Assembly: GCF_025353885.1 (NCBI RefSeq)
Contig: NZ_JANXNX010000113.1
Location: 1 to 64,000 of the forward strand
Reading direction: 5' to 3'
Source: Sphingomonas sp.
Lineage (GTDB): Bacteria > Pseudomonadota > Alphaproteobacteria > Sphingomonadales > Sphingomonadaceae
DNA length: 64,000 nt
Shown here: positions 1 to 9,974 of the stretch, piece by piece
Numbering within the stretch: position 1 is the stretch's first letter
Layout of the letters: every line of letters starts with the position of its first letter
Notes under the pieces: model-generated
Seen by the model: only the letters and a program-made list of their open reading frames with translations
Database searches by the model: none
What the model was told of the DNA's origin: nothing
Program-made: the position numbers and the translations under genes

Positions 1-39
1 TTTCAGCAACGGGCGCCCGCGACCCGACAGCCGTATAGG

Positions 40-57
40 CCCCGGCCTCCGCCGGGG
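40..57. repeat. GC-rich extragenic palindrome
   Basis: A perfect 7-bp stem (CCCCGGC at 40-46, GCCGGGG at 51-57) closes a CTCC loop and is followed by TGACGACG. It has the form of the abundant intergenic palindromes of sphingomonads and other alphaproteobacteria. It lies before the glutamate dehydrogenase gene. There is no T tract, so a terminator role is not evident. No gene is seen in 1-125. Confidence 0.6.
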
Positions 58-167
58 TGACGACGGCGATTTTGCAAAGCAACGCCGCTTGAGGTTGTCA
101 TTTACCCGGCGCATACACGTCCGGGTTGCGGGACCATCGTCCCGATATGCAAATTCAGGCAGATTTT

Positions 168-3100
168 ATGGCGACCGCGCGCGCGCAAGACACTGTGCAA
201 GACAGCAAATCCTCCAAATCCCCTAAGTCGATCGACAAAAAGCTGGTCGACGCGATCGCCCGCGCATTGGTCGCGGGCGCGCTGCCCGGCGAAACCGATG
301 GCTTTGAAAAGGGCGACCGGACGGCGGCGGCGACGCTGGCGCTTGCGGCGCTGGCCGAACGCGCGCCGGGCCGGGTTGCGATGGCATCCGAAACCGGCAA
401 TGACGCCAGCGGACGGCGGCTGATGCGCCTCGCGATCGTCAACGACGACATGCCATTCCTGGTCGATTCGATCGCGGCGACGGTGGCGGCGCACGACCTC
501 GACATTTACCGCGTGCTCCATCCCGTACTGGAAGTGAAACGCGACGGCGCGGCGCTGGTTGGCCTGGGGGGAACTGGGGCGAGAGCAGGTTCTGGCAGCA
601 ATGCGCGCGAATCGCTCGTCTATCTGGACATCGAACGTGCCGATGCGCGCGGACGTCGCGATCTGCTGGCGGCGGTCGAAACCAATCTGGGCCATGTCCG
701 CGCGGCGGTGCGCGACTGGTCGGCGATGAAGGACGCGATGGCGCGCGACATTGCCGCGCTTGAACACGATGGTGATATTCAGGAGGGCGCGGCGCTGCTG
801 GCGTGGATGCTCGATCGCAACCTGACCCAGCTCGGCCATGTGCGCTTTGCCGCCGATGGGACGATGTCCGACGCGCTTGGCCTGGCATCGCTGATCGGTG
901 ATGCCGCGCTTGCTCCCCACTCGCGTCAAAAGGCCATCGACTGGCTGAAGACGCACGACGCGCCCTTGCTCGTCAAATCCAACTTTATCTCGACGGTGCA
1001 TCGCCGCGCGCCGCTCGACCTCATCATCTTGCCGACCCTCGATGCGAAGGGTCGCGACGGGCTTTCGATCCACATGGGCCTGTGGACCAGTGCGGCCCTG
1101 TCCGCGGCACCCGACGAGATTCCCGTGCTGCGCCAGCGGCTTGCCGCGCTCGAGGCGAAATACGGGTTCGATCCCGCGGGCCATGCCGGAAAGGCGCTGA
1201 CCCATGCGCTGACCGCGCTGCCGCACGACCTGTTGATCGGGATCGGGGCGGACTCGCTTGAAGAGGTCTCGCTGACCGCCATGTCGCTGGCCGACCGTCC
1301 GCGCCCCCGGCTGTTGCTCGCACGCGACGCGCTCGACCGCCAGATGTTCGCCTTCGTTTGGCTGCCGCGCGATGAATTGTCGACCGCGCGCCGGGTCGCC
1401 ATCGGCGATATGCTGGCAGAGGCATGTGGCGGCACGATGCTGAACTGGTCGATCGACCTCGGCGACAGCGGCGTCGCGCTGATCCGCTACACATTCGACC
1501 GTCGCGGGTCGCAACTGCGTGCCAATGGCCAGGCGCTCGACCGCCAGCTTGAAACGATGGTGCGCGGCTGGGGACCGTCGGTAGAGGCGAGCCTTGGCGA
1601 ACGCGGCGATGCCGGTCGGGCGGCGCGGCTTGCCATTCGCTATGCCGGGGCGTTTCCCTTGCCGTATCGGCTCGGTGCCGGGCCGGCAGAGGCGGCGCTC
1701 GACATCGAACGGCTGCACGCACTGGCCGACGCGGACCAGCGCGGCGTCCGCATTTACCGTAACGCGGGGGACGCGCCCGACCGGCTGCGGCTGAAACTCT
1801 ACAGCCTGACGCCGGTCATGCTGTCCGATGCCGTGCCCGCGCTGGAAAATTTCGGGTTTCGCGTGGTGGAAGAGGTTTCGACCGCGCTGGCCGACGACCT
1901 GGGCCATATGCACCGCTTTGTCCTCGACCTGGCTGCAGACGTCGCCGCCGATGTCCTGACGCGCGCCGCCATCGTCGAGGTTACCGTTGCGTCGGTGCTG
2001 GAGGGGGCGGCGGAGGACGACCGTTTCAACGAGTTGCTGATCGCGGTAGCGCTCGCGCCGAAATCGGTGATCCTGTTCCGCGCGCTGTTCCGCTACCTGC
2101 GCCAGACCGGGCTGACCTATGGCCTGTCCACCGTCGCCGATGCGCTGCTTCATGAACCCGATATCGCGCGCGCCATCGTCGACCTGTTCGACGCGCGCCA
2201 CGATCCCGCGTCGGGCGGCAAAAAGGCTGCGGCTGCCGCAGACGCTGCCGATGCGGTGATCGAGGCTAAGCTGGCGCAGGTCGCCGCCATCGACGAGGAT
2301 CGCATCCTGCGGCTGTTCCGTGCGGTTGTCATGGCGACGCTGCGAACCAATTTCTTTGCGCCTGCCGCCGCCGAGGCGATTGCCTTCAAGTTCGACAGCG
2401 CGCTGGTCCCGGGGTTGCCGGCGCCGGTGCCATGGCGTGAAATCTTTGTCTATTCGCCGCGGGTCGAGGGCATTCACCTGCGCGCCGGGCCGGTCGCGCG
2501 CGGCGGCCTGCGCTGGTCCGACCGGCGCGACGATTTCCGCACCGAAATCCTCGGTCTGATGAAGGCGCAGCGCGTCAAGAACGCGGTGATCGTGCCTACG
2601 GGTGCGAAGGGCGGCTTTTTCCCGAAGGCGCTGCCCGACCCCTCGACCAATCGCGAACTCTGGATGGCCGAGGGGACCGAAACCTACCGGATTTTCATCC
2701 GCACCTTGCTCTCGATCACCGATAACATCGTCGAAAACGTCGTGATTCACCCTGAATCGGTCGTGATATTGGACGGCGAAGACCCTTATTTCGTGGTCGC
2801 AGCGGACAAGGGCACCGCCAGTTTCTCCGATGTGGCCAACGCCATCGCCCTCGAACGCAACTTCTGGCTGGGCGATGCCTTCGCCAGCGGAGGCTCGGTC
2901 GGCTATGATCACAAGGCAATGGCGATCACCGCGAAGGGGGCGTGGATTTCGGTCCAGCGCCACTTCGCCGAACTGGGCGTCGACGTGCAATCCGAACCCG
3001 TTCGCGTGGTCGGCTGCGGCGATATGTCGGGCGATGTCTTTGGAAACGGGATGCTTTTGTCGCACTCGTTAAAAATCGTCGCGGCGTTCGACCACCGCCA

Positions 3101-4877
3101 TATCTTTCTCGATCCCGACCCCGGCCCCGCCGTCAGTTGGAAAGAACGCGCCCGGATGTTCGCGTTGCCGCGCTCGTCATGGGCCGACTATGATGCAAAG
3201 CTGATCTCGAAGGGGGGCGGCGTTTTCGCGCGTTCGCTGAAATCAATCAGGATTAGCGAACAAATGCAGAAAGTGCTGGGCGTGACGACTGCGTCGTTCG
3301 ACCCCGCCGCGCTGATCGTCGCGATCCTGAAAAGCCCGGTCGACCTGATCTGGTTCGGCGGCATCGGCACCTACCTGAAGGCGGCCAGTGAACCCAACAG
3401 CACGGTGGGCGATCCTGCCAATGATTCCAATAGGATAAACGCCGAAGACGTCCGCGCGCGGGTAGTCGGGGAGGGGGCAAATCTGGGCGTGACCCAGGCC
3501 GCGCGCATCGCATTTTCGCTGAACGGCGGGCGCATCAATACCGATTTCATCGACAATTCGGCGGGCGTCGACTGCTCGGATCATGAGGTGAACATAAAGA
3601 TCGCGCTCAACGGAGAGGTCGCAAGTGGAGACCTTACCATGCCGCGGCGCAACGCCCTGCTGGTCAAGATGACCGACCAGGTGGCGGGGTTGGTGTTGGA
3701 AGATAACCGTTTGCAAACATTGGCACTTTCCATCGCCGAACGCGGCGGGGCAGCGGCGATTCCCTCGCTGATCCGGCTGGTCGAAACCTTCGAATCTTCC
3801 GGCCGCCTCGACCGCGCGGTCGAGGGATTGCCTGTCAACGAGATACTCAACCGCCGCGCCCAGGACGGCCACGGCCTCACCCGCCCCGAACTCGCGGTGT
3901 TGCTGGCAACCGCGAAACTGGCGTTGCAGGCTGCCATCGAAAACAGCGATGTCGCACTTGATCCCGCGATGATCCCCGAACTGCTCTCGGCCTTCCCGGT
4001 CCAGATGCGTAAAGGCGCGCATGCCGTCGCGATCGAACATCATCGCCTGCGCGGTGAAATCGTCGCGACCAAGATCGCCAACCGCCTGATCAATCGCCTC
4101 GGCCTGACGCATCCGTTCGAGCTGGCGGAAGAAGAGGGCGCGGCGCTGGGCGACATTGCCGCCGCGTTCGTCGTGGTCGAGCAATTGTACAAGCTGGGTG
4201 ACCTGTGGTCCGCAATCGATGCCGCCGACACCACCGAAAGCGCGCGCCTGATGCTGTTCGAACAGGTTGCGGTGGAGGTCCGCGCGCAGATGGCCGACCT
4301 GTTGCGCAATGCCATCGTCGGTCGCTCAATCGGTGAGGCCGTTACCGCGCTGACCCCGGGTATCGCGCTGCTGGACAAAGGCACCGGCGACCTGATCCGC
4401 GACGAACTTCGCACCCAGTCACGCGATTTCGAACGGCGACTAACCGAGGCTGGTGCGCCAAAGAAACTGGTCGATCGCGTCGTCCACCTGGCCGAACTGG
4501 ATGGGGCGATCGGCCTCGCGTCGCTTGCCAGCCGGGCAGGTGTCGAGACGGTCGCGCTGACGCAGGCCTTCACGCAATTGGGTGCGGCGCTCGGTCTCGA
4601 CTGGGCGCAGGGGACCGCTATGCGCCTGCAACCGATCGACCCGTGGGAGCGGCTGCTGATCGCGGGGCTCGCGCGTGACTTCCAGCAGATGCGGCTCGAG
4701 TTCCTCGCACGCGACACCGGCAATCCGCAGCAGCGGGTCACCGACTGGCTCGCCACCCAGGCTAACCGCGTCCAGCAGTTCAGCCACCTGATCGACCGTG
4801 CCCGCATTGTCGCTGCCCCTTCGGCCGCGATGCTTGCCCAGATTGCTGGCCAGGCACGGGTTCTGCTCGGCCGCTAG
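168..4877 (+). CDS. NAD-specific glutamate dehydrogenase, large (about 180 kDa) class
   Basis: Predicted cytosolic enzyme that oxidatively deaminates glutamate to 2-oxoglutarate and ammonium with NAD+. At about 1570 residues it matches the giant NAD-GDH class (GdhZ of Caulobacter, GdhB of Pseudomonas). The N-terminal half carries the regulatory regions typical of this class. The catalytic core starts near the segment [16 protein letters not shown] and includes the glycine/lysine motif GAKGGFFPK with the expected catalytic lysine. A Rossmann dinucleotide-binding region follows. The ATG at 168 is chosen because an AGG-containing stretch lies about 9 nt upstream; an ATG at 147 and a TTG at 126 are in frame, so the start is uncertain by up to 14 residues. 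The gene converges on gcdH and overlaps its 3' end by 4 bp. The sequence is intact, and the family assignment is secure. Confidence 0.95.
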   Translation: MATARAQDTVQDSKSSKSPKSIDKKLVDAIARALVAGALPGETDGFEKGDRTAAATLALAALAERAPGRVAMASETGNDASGRRLMRLAIVNDDMPFLVDSIAATVAAHDLDIYRVLHPVLEVKRDGAALVGLGGTGARAGSGSNARESLVYLDIERADARGRRDLLAAVETNLGHVRAAVRDWSAMKDAMARDIAALEHDGDIQEGAALLAWMLDRNLTQLGHVRFAADGTMSDALGLASLIGDAALAPHSRQKAIDWLKTHDAPLLVKSNFISTVHRRAPLDLIILPTLDAKGRDGLSIHMGLWTSAALSAAPDEIPVLRQRLAALEAKYGFDPAGHAGKALTHALTALPHDLLIGIGADSLEEVSLTAMSLADRPRPRLLLARDALDRQMFAFVWLPRDELSTARRVAIGDMLAEACGGTMLNWSIDLGDSGVALIRYTFDRRGSQLRANGQALDRQLETMVRGWGPSVEASLGERGDAGRAARLAIRYAGAFPLPYRLGAGPAEAALDIERLHALADADQRGVRIYRNAGDAPDRLRLKLYSLTPVMLSDAVPALENFGFRVVEEVSTALADDLGHMHRFVLDLAADVAADVLTRAAIVEVTVASVLEGAAEDDRFNELLIAVALAPKSVILFRALFRYLRQTGLTYGLSTVADALLHEPDIARAIVDLFDARHDPASGGKKAAAAADAADAVIEAKLAQVAAIDEDRILRLFRAVVMATLRTNFFAPAAAEAIAFKFDSALVPGLPAPVPWREIFVYSPRVEGIHLRAGPVARGGLRWSDRRDDFRTEILGLMKAQRVKNAVIVPTGAKGGFFPKALPDPSTNRELWMAEGTETYRIFIRTLLSITDNIVENVVIHPESVVILDGEDPYFVVAADKGTASFSDVANAIALERNFWLGDAFASGGSVGYDHKAMAITAKGAWISVQRHFAELGVDVQSEPVRVVGCGDMSGDVFGNGMLLSHSLKIVAAFDHRHIFLDPDPGPAVSWKERARMFALPRSSWADYDAKLISKGGGVFARSLKSIRISEQMQKVLGVTTASFDPAALIVAILKSPVDLIWFGGIGTYLKAASEPNSTVGDPANDSNRINAEDVRARVVGEGANLGVTQAARIAFSLNGGRINTDFIDNSAGVDCSDHEVNIKIALNGEVASGDLTMPRRNALLVKMTDQVAGLVLEDNRLQTLALSIAERGGAAAIPSLIRLVETFESSGRLDRAVEGLPVNEILNRRAQDGHGLTRPELAVLLATAKLALQAAIENSDVALDPAMIPELLSAFPVQMRKGAHAVAIEHHRLRGEIVATKIANRLINRLGLTHPFELAEEEGAALGDIAAAFVVVEQLYKLGDLWSAIDAADTTESARLMLFEQVAVEVRAQMADLLRNAIVGRSIGEAVTALTPGIALLDKGTGDLIRDELRTQSRDFERRLTEAGAPKKLVDRVVHLAELDGAIGLASLASRAGVETVALTQAFTQLGAALGLDWAQGTAMRLQPIDPWERLLIAGLARDFQQMRLEFLARDTGNPQQRVTDWLATQANRVQQFSHLIDRARIVAAPSAAMLAQIAGQARVLLGR

Positions 4878-6049
4878 GAGAAAGCCTGTATTCCGGTGAT
4901 CGCGCGGCCGAGGATCAGCGCGTGGATGTCATGCGTCCCCTCATAGGTGTTCACCGTTTCCAGGTTTATCATGTGGCGGATCACGTGATATTCGTCGGCG
5001 ATCCCGTTGCCGCCGTGCATGTCGCGAGCCACGCGCGCAATCGCTAGCGCCTTGCCGCAATTGTTGCGCTTGATCAGGCTGACCTGTTCGGGCGACCAGG
5101 TTTCCGCGTCGATGTTGCGACCGACGGCAAGCGCCGCCTGTAGCCCCAGCGCGATCTCTGTCGCTATGTCGGCAAGCTTCAACTGGACAAGCTGGTTGGC
5201 GGCTAGAGGCCGACCGAACTGATGCCGGTCCAGCGTATATTGTCGGGCGCGTGCAAAACAATCCTCCGCCGCACCCATCGACCCCCATGCAATACCATAG
5301 CGCGCCTTGTTCAGGCAGCCGAACGGCCCGGCCAGACCGCGTACATTGGGCAGGATATTGGCCTCAGGAATGAACACGTCTTCAAGCACGATCTCACCGG
5401 TGACCGAAGCCCGCAGGCTCAATTTGCCCTCGATCTTGGGTGTCGAGAAACCGTCCATCCCGCGCTGGACGATGAAGCCGCGAATAACACCGTCCAGCTT
5501 TCCCCAAACGATCGCGACGTCGGCAATCGGTGAATTGGTGATCCACATTTTCGCGCCGGTCAGTCGGTAGCCACCATCGGCCACAACCGCACGGGTCTTC
5601 ATGCCTGCCGGGTCGGAGCCAGCGTCGGGTTCGGTCAGTCCGAAACAGCCAACCAGGTCACCGCTGGCGAGGCCGGGCAGGAACCGTTCGCGCTGCTCGG
5701 GCGACCCATAGGCATGAATGGGGTGCATCACGAGGCTCGACTGGACGCTCATCGCCGAGCGATACCCCGAATCGACGCGCTCGACCGCGCGCGCGATCAG
5801 GCCATAGGCGACGTGGCTGACCCCGGCACAGCCGTAGCCATCGATGGTCGCACCGAGAAAGCCGAGTGCGCCCAGTTCGCGCATGATCTCCCGATCAAAG
5901 CGTTCCTCACGGTTCGCCATCAGGATGCGCGTCTGCAGCTTTTCCTGCGCATATTGTTCCGCCGTGTCGCGGATCATACGCTCATCATCGGTAAGTTGTG
6001 CGTCGAGCAGGAACGGGTCGTCCCAGCGAAAGGGTGTGAAATTAGCCAT
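4874..6049 (-). CDS. gcdH: Glutaryl-CoA dehydrogenase
   Basis: FAD-dependent acyl-CoA dehydrogenase that oxidises and decarboxylates glutaryl-CoA to crotonyl-CoA in lysine, tryptophan and aromatic catabolism, passing electrons to ETF. The 391-residue length and three-domain plan fit the family. The substrate-defining C-terminal block [20 protein letters not shown] is present, with the catalytic base at Glu370, the same number as in human GCDH. Upstream are the acyl-CoA dehydrogenase signatures [13 protein letters not shown] and KMWITN. An isovaleryl- or short-chain acyl-CoA dehydrogenase is much less likely, because [13 protein letters not shown] is diagnostic of GCDH. The 3' end overlaps the convergent glutamate dehydrogenase gene by 4 bp. 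It is transcribed separately from the GT4/GH130 pair upstream. Confidence 0.95.
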   Translation of the reverse strand: MANFTPFRWDDPFLLDAQLTDDERMIRDTAEQYAQEKLQTRILMANREERFDREIMRELGALGFLGATIDGYGCAGVSHVAYGLIARAVERVDSGYRSAMSVQSSLVMHPIHAYGSPEQRERFLPGLASGDLVGCFGLTEPDAGSDPAGMKTRAVVADGGYRLTGAKMWITNSPIADVAIVWGKLDGVIRGFIVQRGMDGFSTPKIEGKLSLRASVTGEIVLEDVFIPEANILPNVRGLAGPFGCLNKARYGIAWGSMGAAEDCFARARQYTLDRHQFGRPLAANQLVQLKLADIATEIALGLQAALAVGRNIDAETWSPEQVSLIKRNNCGKALAIARVARDMHGGNGIADEYHVIRHMINLETVNTYEGTHDIHALILGRAITGIQAFS

Positions 6050-6109
6050 TTCAGGCGTTTAGCAAAGTCCAACGCGTCTCGCTAGGGAGCAGAGCCACGA
6101 TGCGAGAGG

Positions 6110-7387
6110 CTAGGACATCGAGGAGAGCAGCCCCTTGATCGGCACAAACGCGAAGGCCACCGACGAATCGGCAACACCATAAGGCATGAACAGGTCGGCC
6201 CCGGCACGAATCGCGCCGCAGGTGTAGACCACGTTGGGGACATAGCCCTCGCGGTCCTCGTCGTTGGCAGACAGGATGGGCTGGACCGAACGTCCCAGAA
6301 CCTTCGATGGATCGTCCTTGTCCAGCAGGACCGCGCCGATCGAATATTTGCGCATCGCGCCGACGCCGTGGGTTAGCAGCAGCCAGCCTTCGTCGATTTC
6401 GACCGGAGGGCCGCAATTGCCGATCTGGACCAGTTCCCAGGGATAACGCGGCTGAAGCAGCATTTCGCCCTCGTCCCAATGGCCGAGCGTCTCCGATTTC
6501 AGCAGGAACAGGTTTTGCCCATCCTGACGCCCGATCATCATGTATTGGCCGCTCACCTTGCGCGGGAAGAGCGCCATGCCCTTGTTGCGCGCGGCCACCC
6601 CTTCGATGGGAACCAGGTCGAAACTCTGGAAATCACTGGTCCGCAACATCTCGGACTGGATCTGGGTGCCCGAATAGGCGGTATAGGTCCCGATCCATTC
6701 CTCGCTGCCATCATCGTTGCAGAAATGCGTGATGCGCAGGTCCTCGAGCCCGTTGCGCTGTGCGGCCGTAATCGGAAAAAGCACGGTGCCGGACAGCGAA
6801 CTATCGGGATGGCGCTGGATCGTCACGGTGCCCTTTTCGCGGTCCGCGCCGACTTGAGACGAATTGGCGGCGGTGGCGAACGGCGGTTCGGGCATTAGCA
6901 TGATTTCGCGCCCGGCAATGATGCCCTCACGAAACGCGATCGATGAGATATGCCCCTCTCCGACCGCGCGCAGCGACATCACGACGCGGACCGAACCCTT
7001 TGCCAGGCCCGACTGATCAGGATGGCGGGTCACACTGGGGTTCATCAGCGCGGCGGCGGCGTAGCTGTATTCGTGGCAGAAATAGGCGCCGATCAGGATT
7101 TTCTTTTCCTCACGAATACGACGCCCGTCGAGACCCAATTGTGCCTCGACCTCGTCATAGCGTTGCAGGAAAACCTTGCGGGTCTGCCAGTGGCGCGCCT
7201 CAAAATCGCGAAACACCAGCGCCAGTTCGGTGCGCGCCGTTCGCATGTCCATCGCCCTGACCTCATCGACCAGGCGCTGGGCACGGCTAGACGGCTCTTG
7301 GCTGTTCCAGGCGAGATGGAATGGACGGACCACGACGCGCGAGGGGTCGGCGTGGAGCTTGAGCGGAGATTGGTGAAGCGATAACAT
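6110..7387 (-). CDS. GH130-family glycosidase/phosphorylase
   Basis: A 425-residue protein with the five-bladed propeller layout of glycoside hydrolase family 130 (PH1107-related), whose characterised members phosphorolyse or hydrolyse beta-mannosides. Recognisable stretches are VVVRPFHLAW near the N terminus, the SAMRKYSIGAVLLD-like segment and PWELVQIGNCGPPVEIDEGW. No signal peptide is seen, so a cytosolic location is likely. The ATG overlaps the 3' end of the upstream glycosyltransferase gene by about 100 bp, implying one transcript and probable translational coupling. Acceptor and linkage cannot be read from sequence. Pairing with a GT4 enzyme suggests turnover or remodelling of a mannose-containing oligosaccharide or storage glycan, which is inference. 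Confidence 0.8.
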   Translation of the reverse strand: MLSLHQSPLKLHADPSRVVVRPFHLAWNSQEPSSRAQRLVDEVRAMDMRTARTELALVFRDFEARHWQTRKVFLQRYDEVEAQLGLDGRRIREEKKILIGAYFCHEYSYAAAALMNPSVTRHPDQSGLAKGSVRVVMSLRAVGEGHISSIAFREGIIAGREIMLMPEPPFATAANSSQVGADREKGTVTIQRHPDSSLSGTVLFPITAAQRNGLEDLRITHFCNDDGSEEWIGTYTAYSGTQIQSEMLRTSDFQSFDLVPIEGVAARNKGMALFPRKVSGQYMMIGRQDGQNLFLLKSETLGHWDEGEMLLQPRYPWELVQIGNCGPPVEIDEGWLLLTHGVGAMRKYSIGAVLLDKDDPSKVLGRSVQPILSANDEDREGYVPNVVYTCGAIRAGADLFMPYGVADSSVAFAFVPIKGLLSSMS

Positions 7388-9734
7388 CCAGCGCCTGATG
7401 CCTCATTATAGAGAACTCGCCTAGGGTTCGCGTTTCGCTATCGAAACTTTCTGCGAGCAACTGGTTGATCGCATAAGTCGCTATGTGAAACGACAAAACC
7501 GACTCCGCCCCCTGATTGCGGTTGATGCCGGTTGGCATCAGTCCATCGCAGCACTCACCCGTTGCCGAATCGGCGATTGCGAGGCCGAGATCGTTTTCAC
7601 CGAGAAACCAGCGATACGCTTTGATCGCGATGGTCTTCCAATGGTCATCATGGGTCGCCGCGAACGCAGCCTCGCAGGCATCGACCATCGCCCATGCCTC
7701 GAGCGGTTGCTGGTCGTAACGGAGCGGCGGGGCGAAGGGGCGGCCGAAACTGTCCGAACCAACGGCGCGAAAATGCCCCTCCGTGGCAGTCTGGCGATCC
7801 GAAATCCAGGTCAGCGTTTCCAGACCGCGAACCACGAAATCATTGCGGTCGAGCGCCAGCCCCGCCCGGAGCAGCGCCTCGGGCAGGCGAGCGTTGTCAT
7901 AAGCAAGCACGGTTTCAAACCAGCACCAGTCGGCGCGCCGTGATCCTTCGAGCTGGGCAATCAGGTCTTCGCCGAATTCGGTCAGGAGAGCCGTCAGCTG
8001 GGCATCGCCCGACCGGATCGTCAGCATCGCCGAAGCCGCCAGCATCAGGAAGGCGCGTGTGCGAAGCGACGTGCGCTCGGCAGTTGCCGGCAATGTGGTG
8101 TCGAACAGGCCACGTGCCCACTGCCGGATTGCGGGATCTGAGGCTTCGGTGGCGGCAATCGCGAGCGACCACACGGTCCGCGCGCGACTGTCGCACGAGC
8201 CGGTGTCTTCAAGCCAAGTCCGGTCGAATCCCATGAAATTGCGGAATGCCTGGGTGTCAGGGTTCCATGCATGCTGAACGAACGCGGCATAGGTGCCAGT
8301 CCAACGGGCACGATCGGGTGCCGAAAACCCCGTGTTCCGGCACATCAGGATCAGGGCGCGGGCGTTGTCGTCCACACAATAGCCATGCGCGCGATCGGGG
8401 ATCGAGAAGACGCTATGCTGCAACATGCCCGTCGCGTCGCTCATCCGTTCGATGGCAGTCAGCGGCAGACGTGCGGGGATCGGGCGCGACCGCGACGGCA
8501 GCGGGCGAGGAGTCCGGAGCGCGGGCATCCTGCTAAACTGCGCCAGCGAAACCTCGGCAAAACGCGGCCAGATCATCGTCCGGCCCAAAGCGTAGGTCCG
8601 TTCACGCAGCGCCTCCAGCGTGTTCCGGTCGGAAAGCAGGTCGACGATCGCCTTCGCAAAACCGGCACTGTCGCCAAACCCGACGAGGCGTCCATGATCA
8701 TCGGCCAGCAATTCGCGCGCGTGGACATAGGGTGTGGAAACCACCGGTTTGCCGAGGCCAACGGCATAGGCAAGCGTTCCCGACGTAATCTGCGCGGGAT
8801 TCAGATAGGGCGTTGCATAAATATCGGCGGCCTCAAGATAGTCGAGTACTTCCGACGTCTCGACGAATGAATCCACCCAGCGGATGTTTGCGCCGACACC
8901 GAGCAGTTCGGCTTGTGCCTTCAACTGGTCGCGATAGGACTCACCATCATTGGCGATCGTATGTGGGTGGGTTGCGCCGAGCACGACATACAAAGTCTTT
9001 GGAAACTTTGCGACGATGGCGGGCATCGCCTCAATCATCGTCTCAATGCCCTTGCCCTTTGACAGCAGGCCAAACGTCAGGACCACATCGTGACCGGTCA
9101 GGCCAAGGCGCTCCTTCATCGGCGCGGTGGGACCGAAGGCACGGTCGGGGATGCCGTGCGGGATGACCGATACGCGCACCGGGTCGGCACCGTAAGTGTC
9201 GATCAGGATGCGACGGCCTTCTTCGGCCATGACGATCAACGACTGGCAGCGTTCCACCAGTGCATCCATGACCCGGCGCTGGTCGGCGTCCGGTTCGCTG
9301 AGAATGGTATGGAGCGTGACCGCGATCGGGCAGGTCATCCGGTCTAGCAGCGGTAACAGATAATCGCCCGCCGACCCGCCAAAGATACCGAATTCGTGCT
9401 GGATCCATAAAAGATCGGCATCGCTTCCCTCGATCTCGCGTGCGGCAGCGCGGTATGATTCGGGATCATTGGCGTTGATGGAGCCACGCACAGCTTCGGG
9501 ATAAGCATACCGGTTGTCGCCGTCGTTCATCGCCCAGACGTCAACAGCGATATCCGGAAAACGCGATTCAAAGGCATGGTAGATGTCGGTCGTGAATGTG
9601 GCGATCCCGCAGCGTCGCGGAAGGAAGTTACCCAGCAAGGCAATCCGTTCGATCAAAGCTGGCGCCGCGTCGGTCCCGGTCGCAGCCTGAGGCGCACCGC
9701 GCACGTCATCGTGACTTTGAAACGAGAAATCCAT
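7287..9734 (-). CDS. GT4 glycosyltransferase with C-terminal alpha-helical domain
   Basis: An 815-residue two-part protein. Residues about 25-400 form a GT-B glycosyltransferase of family 4: an N-terminal GNFLPRRCGIATFT motif, GLLSKGKGIETMIEA at the domain boundary and the sugar-nucleotide-binding tail GLGKPVVSTPYVHARELL. Residues about 430-780 look like an (alpha/alpha)-type helical domain beginning GYCVDDNARALILM, with regularly spaced Trp and Asp. No signal peptide or membrane helix is visible. The start has AAGGA about 9 nt upstream. It is the first gene of a two-gene operon with the GH130 enzyme. A mannosyltransferase is plausible from the partner, but donor and acceptor are unknown. The role of the C-terminal domain is not known to me. 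Confidence 0.8.
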   Translation of the reverse strand: MDFSFQSHDDVRGAPQAATGTDAAPALIERIALLGNFLPRRCGIATFTTDIYHAFESRFPDIAVDVWAMNDGDNRYAYPEAVRGSINANDPESYRAAAREIEGSDADLLWIQHEFGIFGGSAGDYLLPLLDRMTCPIAVTLHTILSEPDADQRRVMDALVERCQSLIVMAEEGRRILIDTYGADPVRVSVIPHGIPDRAFGPTAPMKERLGLTGHDVVLTFGLLSKGKGIETMIEAMPAIVAKFPKTLYVVLGATHPHTIANDGESYRDQLKAQAELLGVGANIRWVDSFVETSEVLDYLEAADIYATPYLNPAQITSGTLAYAVGLGKPVVSTPYVHARELLADDHGRLVGFGDSAGFAKAIVDLLSDRNTLEALRERTYALGRTMIWPRFAEVSLAQFSRMPALRTPRPLPSRSRPIPARLPLTAIERMSDATGMLQHSVFSIPDRAHGYCVDDNARALILMCRNTGFSAPDRARWTGTYAAFVQHAWNPDTQAFRNFMGFDRTWLEDTGSCDSRARTVWSLAIAATEASDPAIRQWARGLFDTTLPATAERTSLRTRAFLMLAASAMLTIRSGDAQLTALLTEFGEDLIAQLEGSRRADWCWFETVLAYDNARLPEALLRAGLALDRNDFVVRGLETLTWISDRQTATEGHFRAVGSDSFGRPFAPPLRYDQQPLEAWAMVDACEAAFAATHDDHWKTIAIKAYRWFLGENDLGLAIADSATGECCDGLMPTGINRNQGAESVLSFHIATYAINQLLAESFDSETRTLGEFSIMRHQALDVIASPISAQAPRRPLARRGPSIPSRLEQPRAV

Positions 9735-9800
9735 CTACGCGATCCTTGCTGGTGTCGTTCCAGAACGCCCGACTGTCTTAAAAGTTCACTAACCCGCATA

Positions 9801-9833
9801 TTGTGCATCGCAACAAGATGCTGCGTTGCACAA
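9801..9833. promoter_or_regulatory. Inverted repeat in the divergent GT4/bkd promoter region
   Basis: TTGTGCATCGC (9801-9811) and GCGTTGCACAA (9823-9833) are inverted copies with one mismatch in 11, separated by 11 nt. They lie between the start of the GT4 gene (9734, minus) and bkdA1 (9975, plus). GTGCATCG recurs as a direct copy at 9875-9882. The size and symmetry fit a dimeric regulator site. The regulator is not identifiable from the window. Confidence 0.45.
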
Positions 9834-9974
9834 GAGAATGGTGCGTGGTTTGCCAGAAGTCAAATCGCCAGAAAGTGCATCGAGACCAGAGATTGCATTA
9901 GTGCGGCCCGTTGAAATATTATAACAACGATCAGGGCGTCAGCATGGGCGCGAATCAGCAGAGGAAGTTCCTAA

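Noticed and set aside
102-3065. 987-codon open frame on the minus strand
   Set aside because: It is antisense to the glutamate dehydrogenase gene over its whole length, shows no family motifs and reflects GC-rich codon bias.
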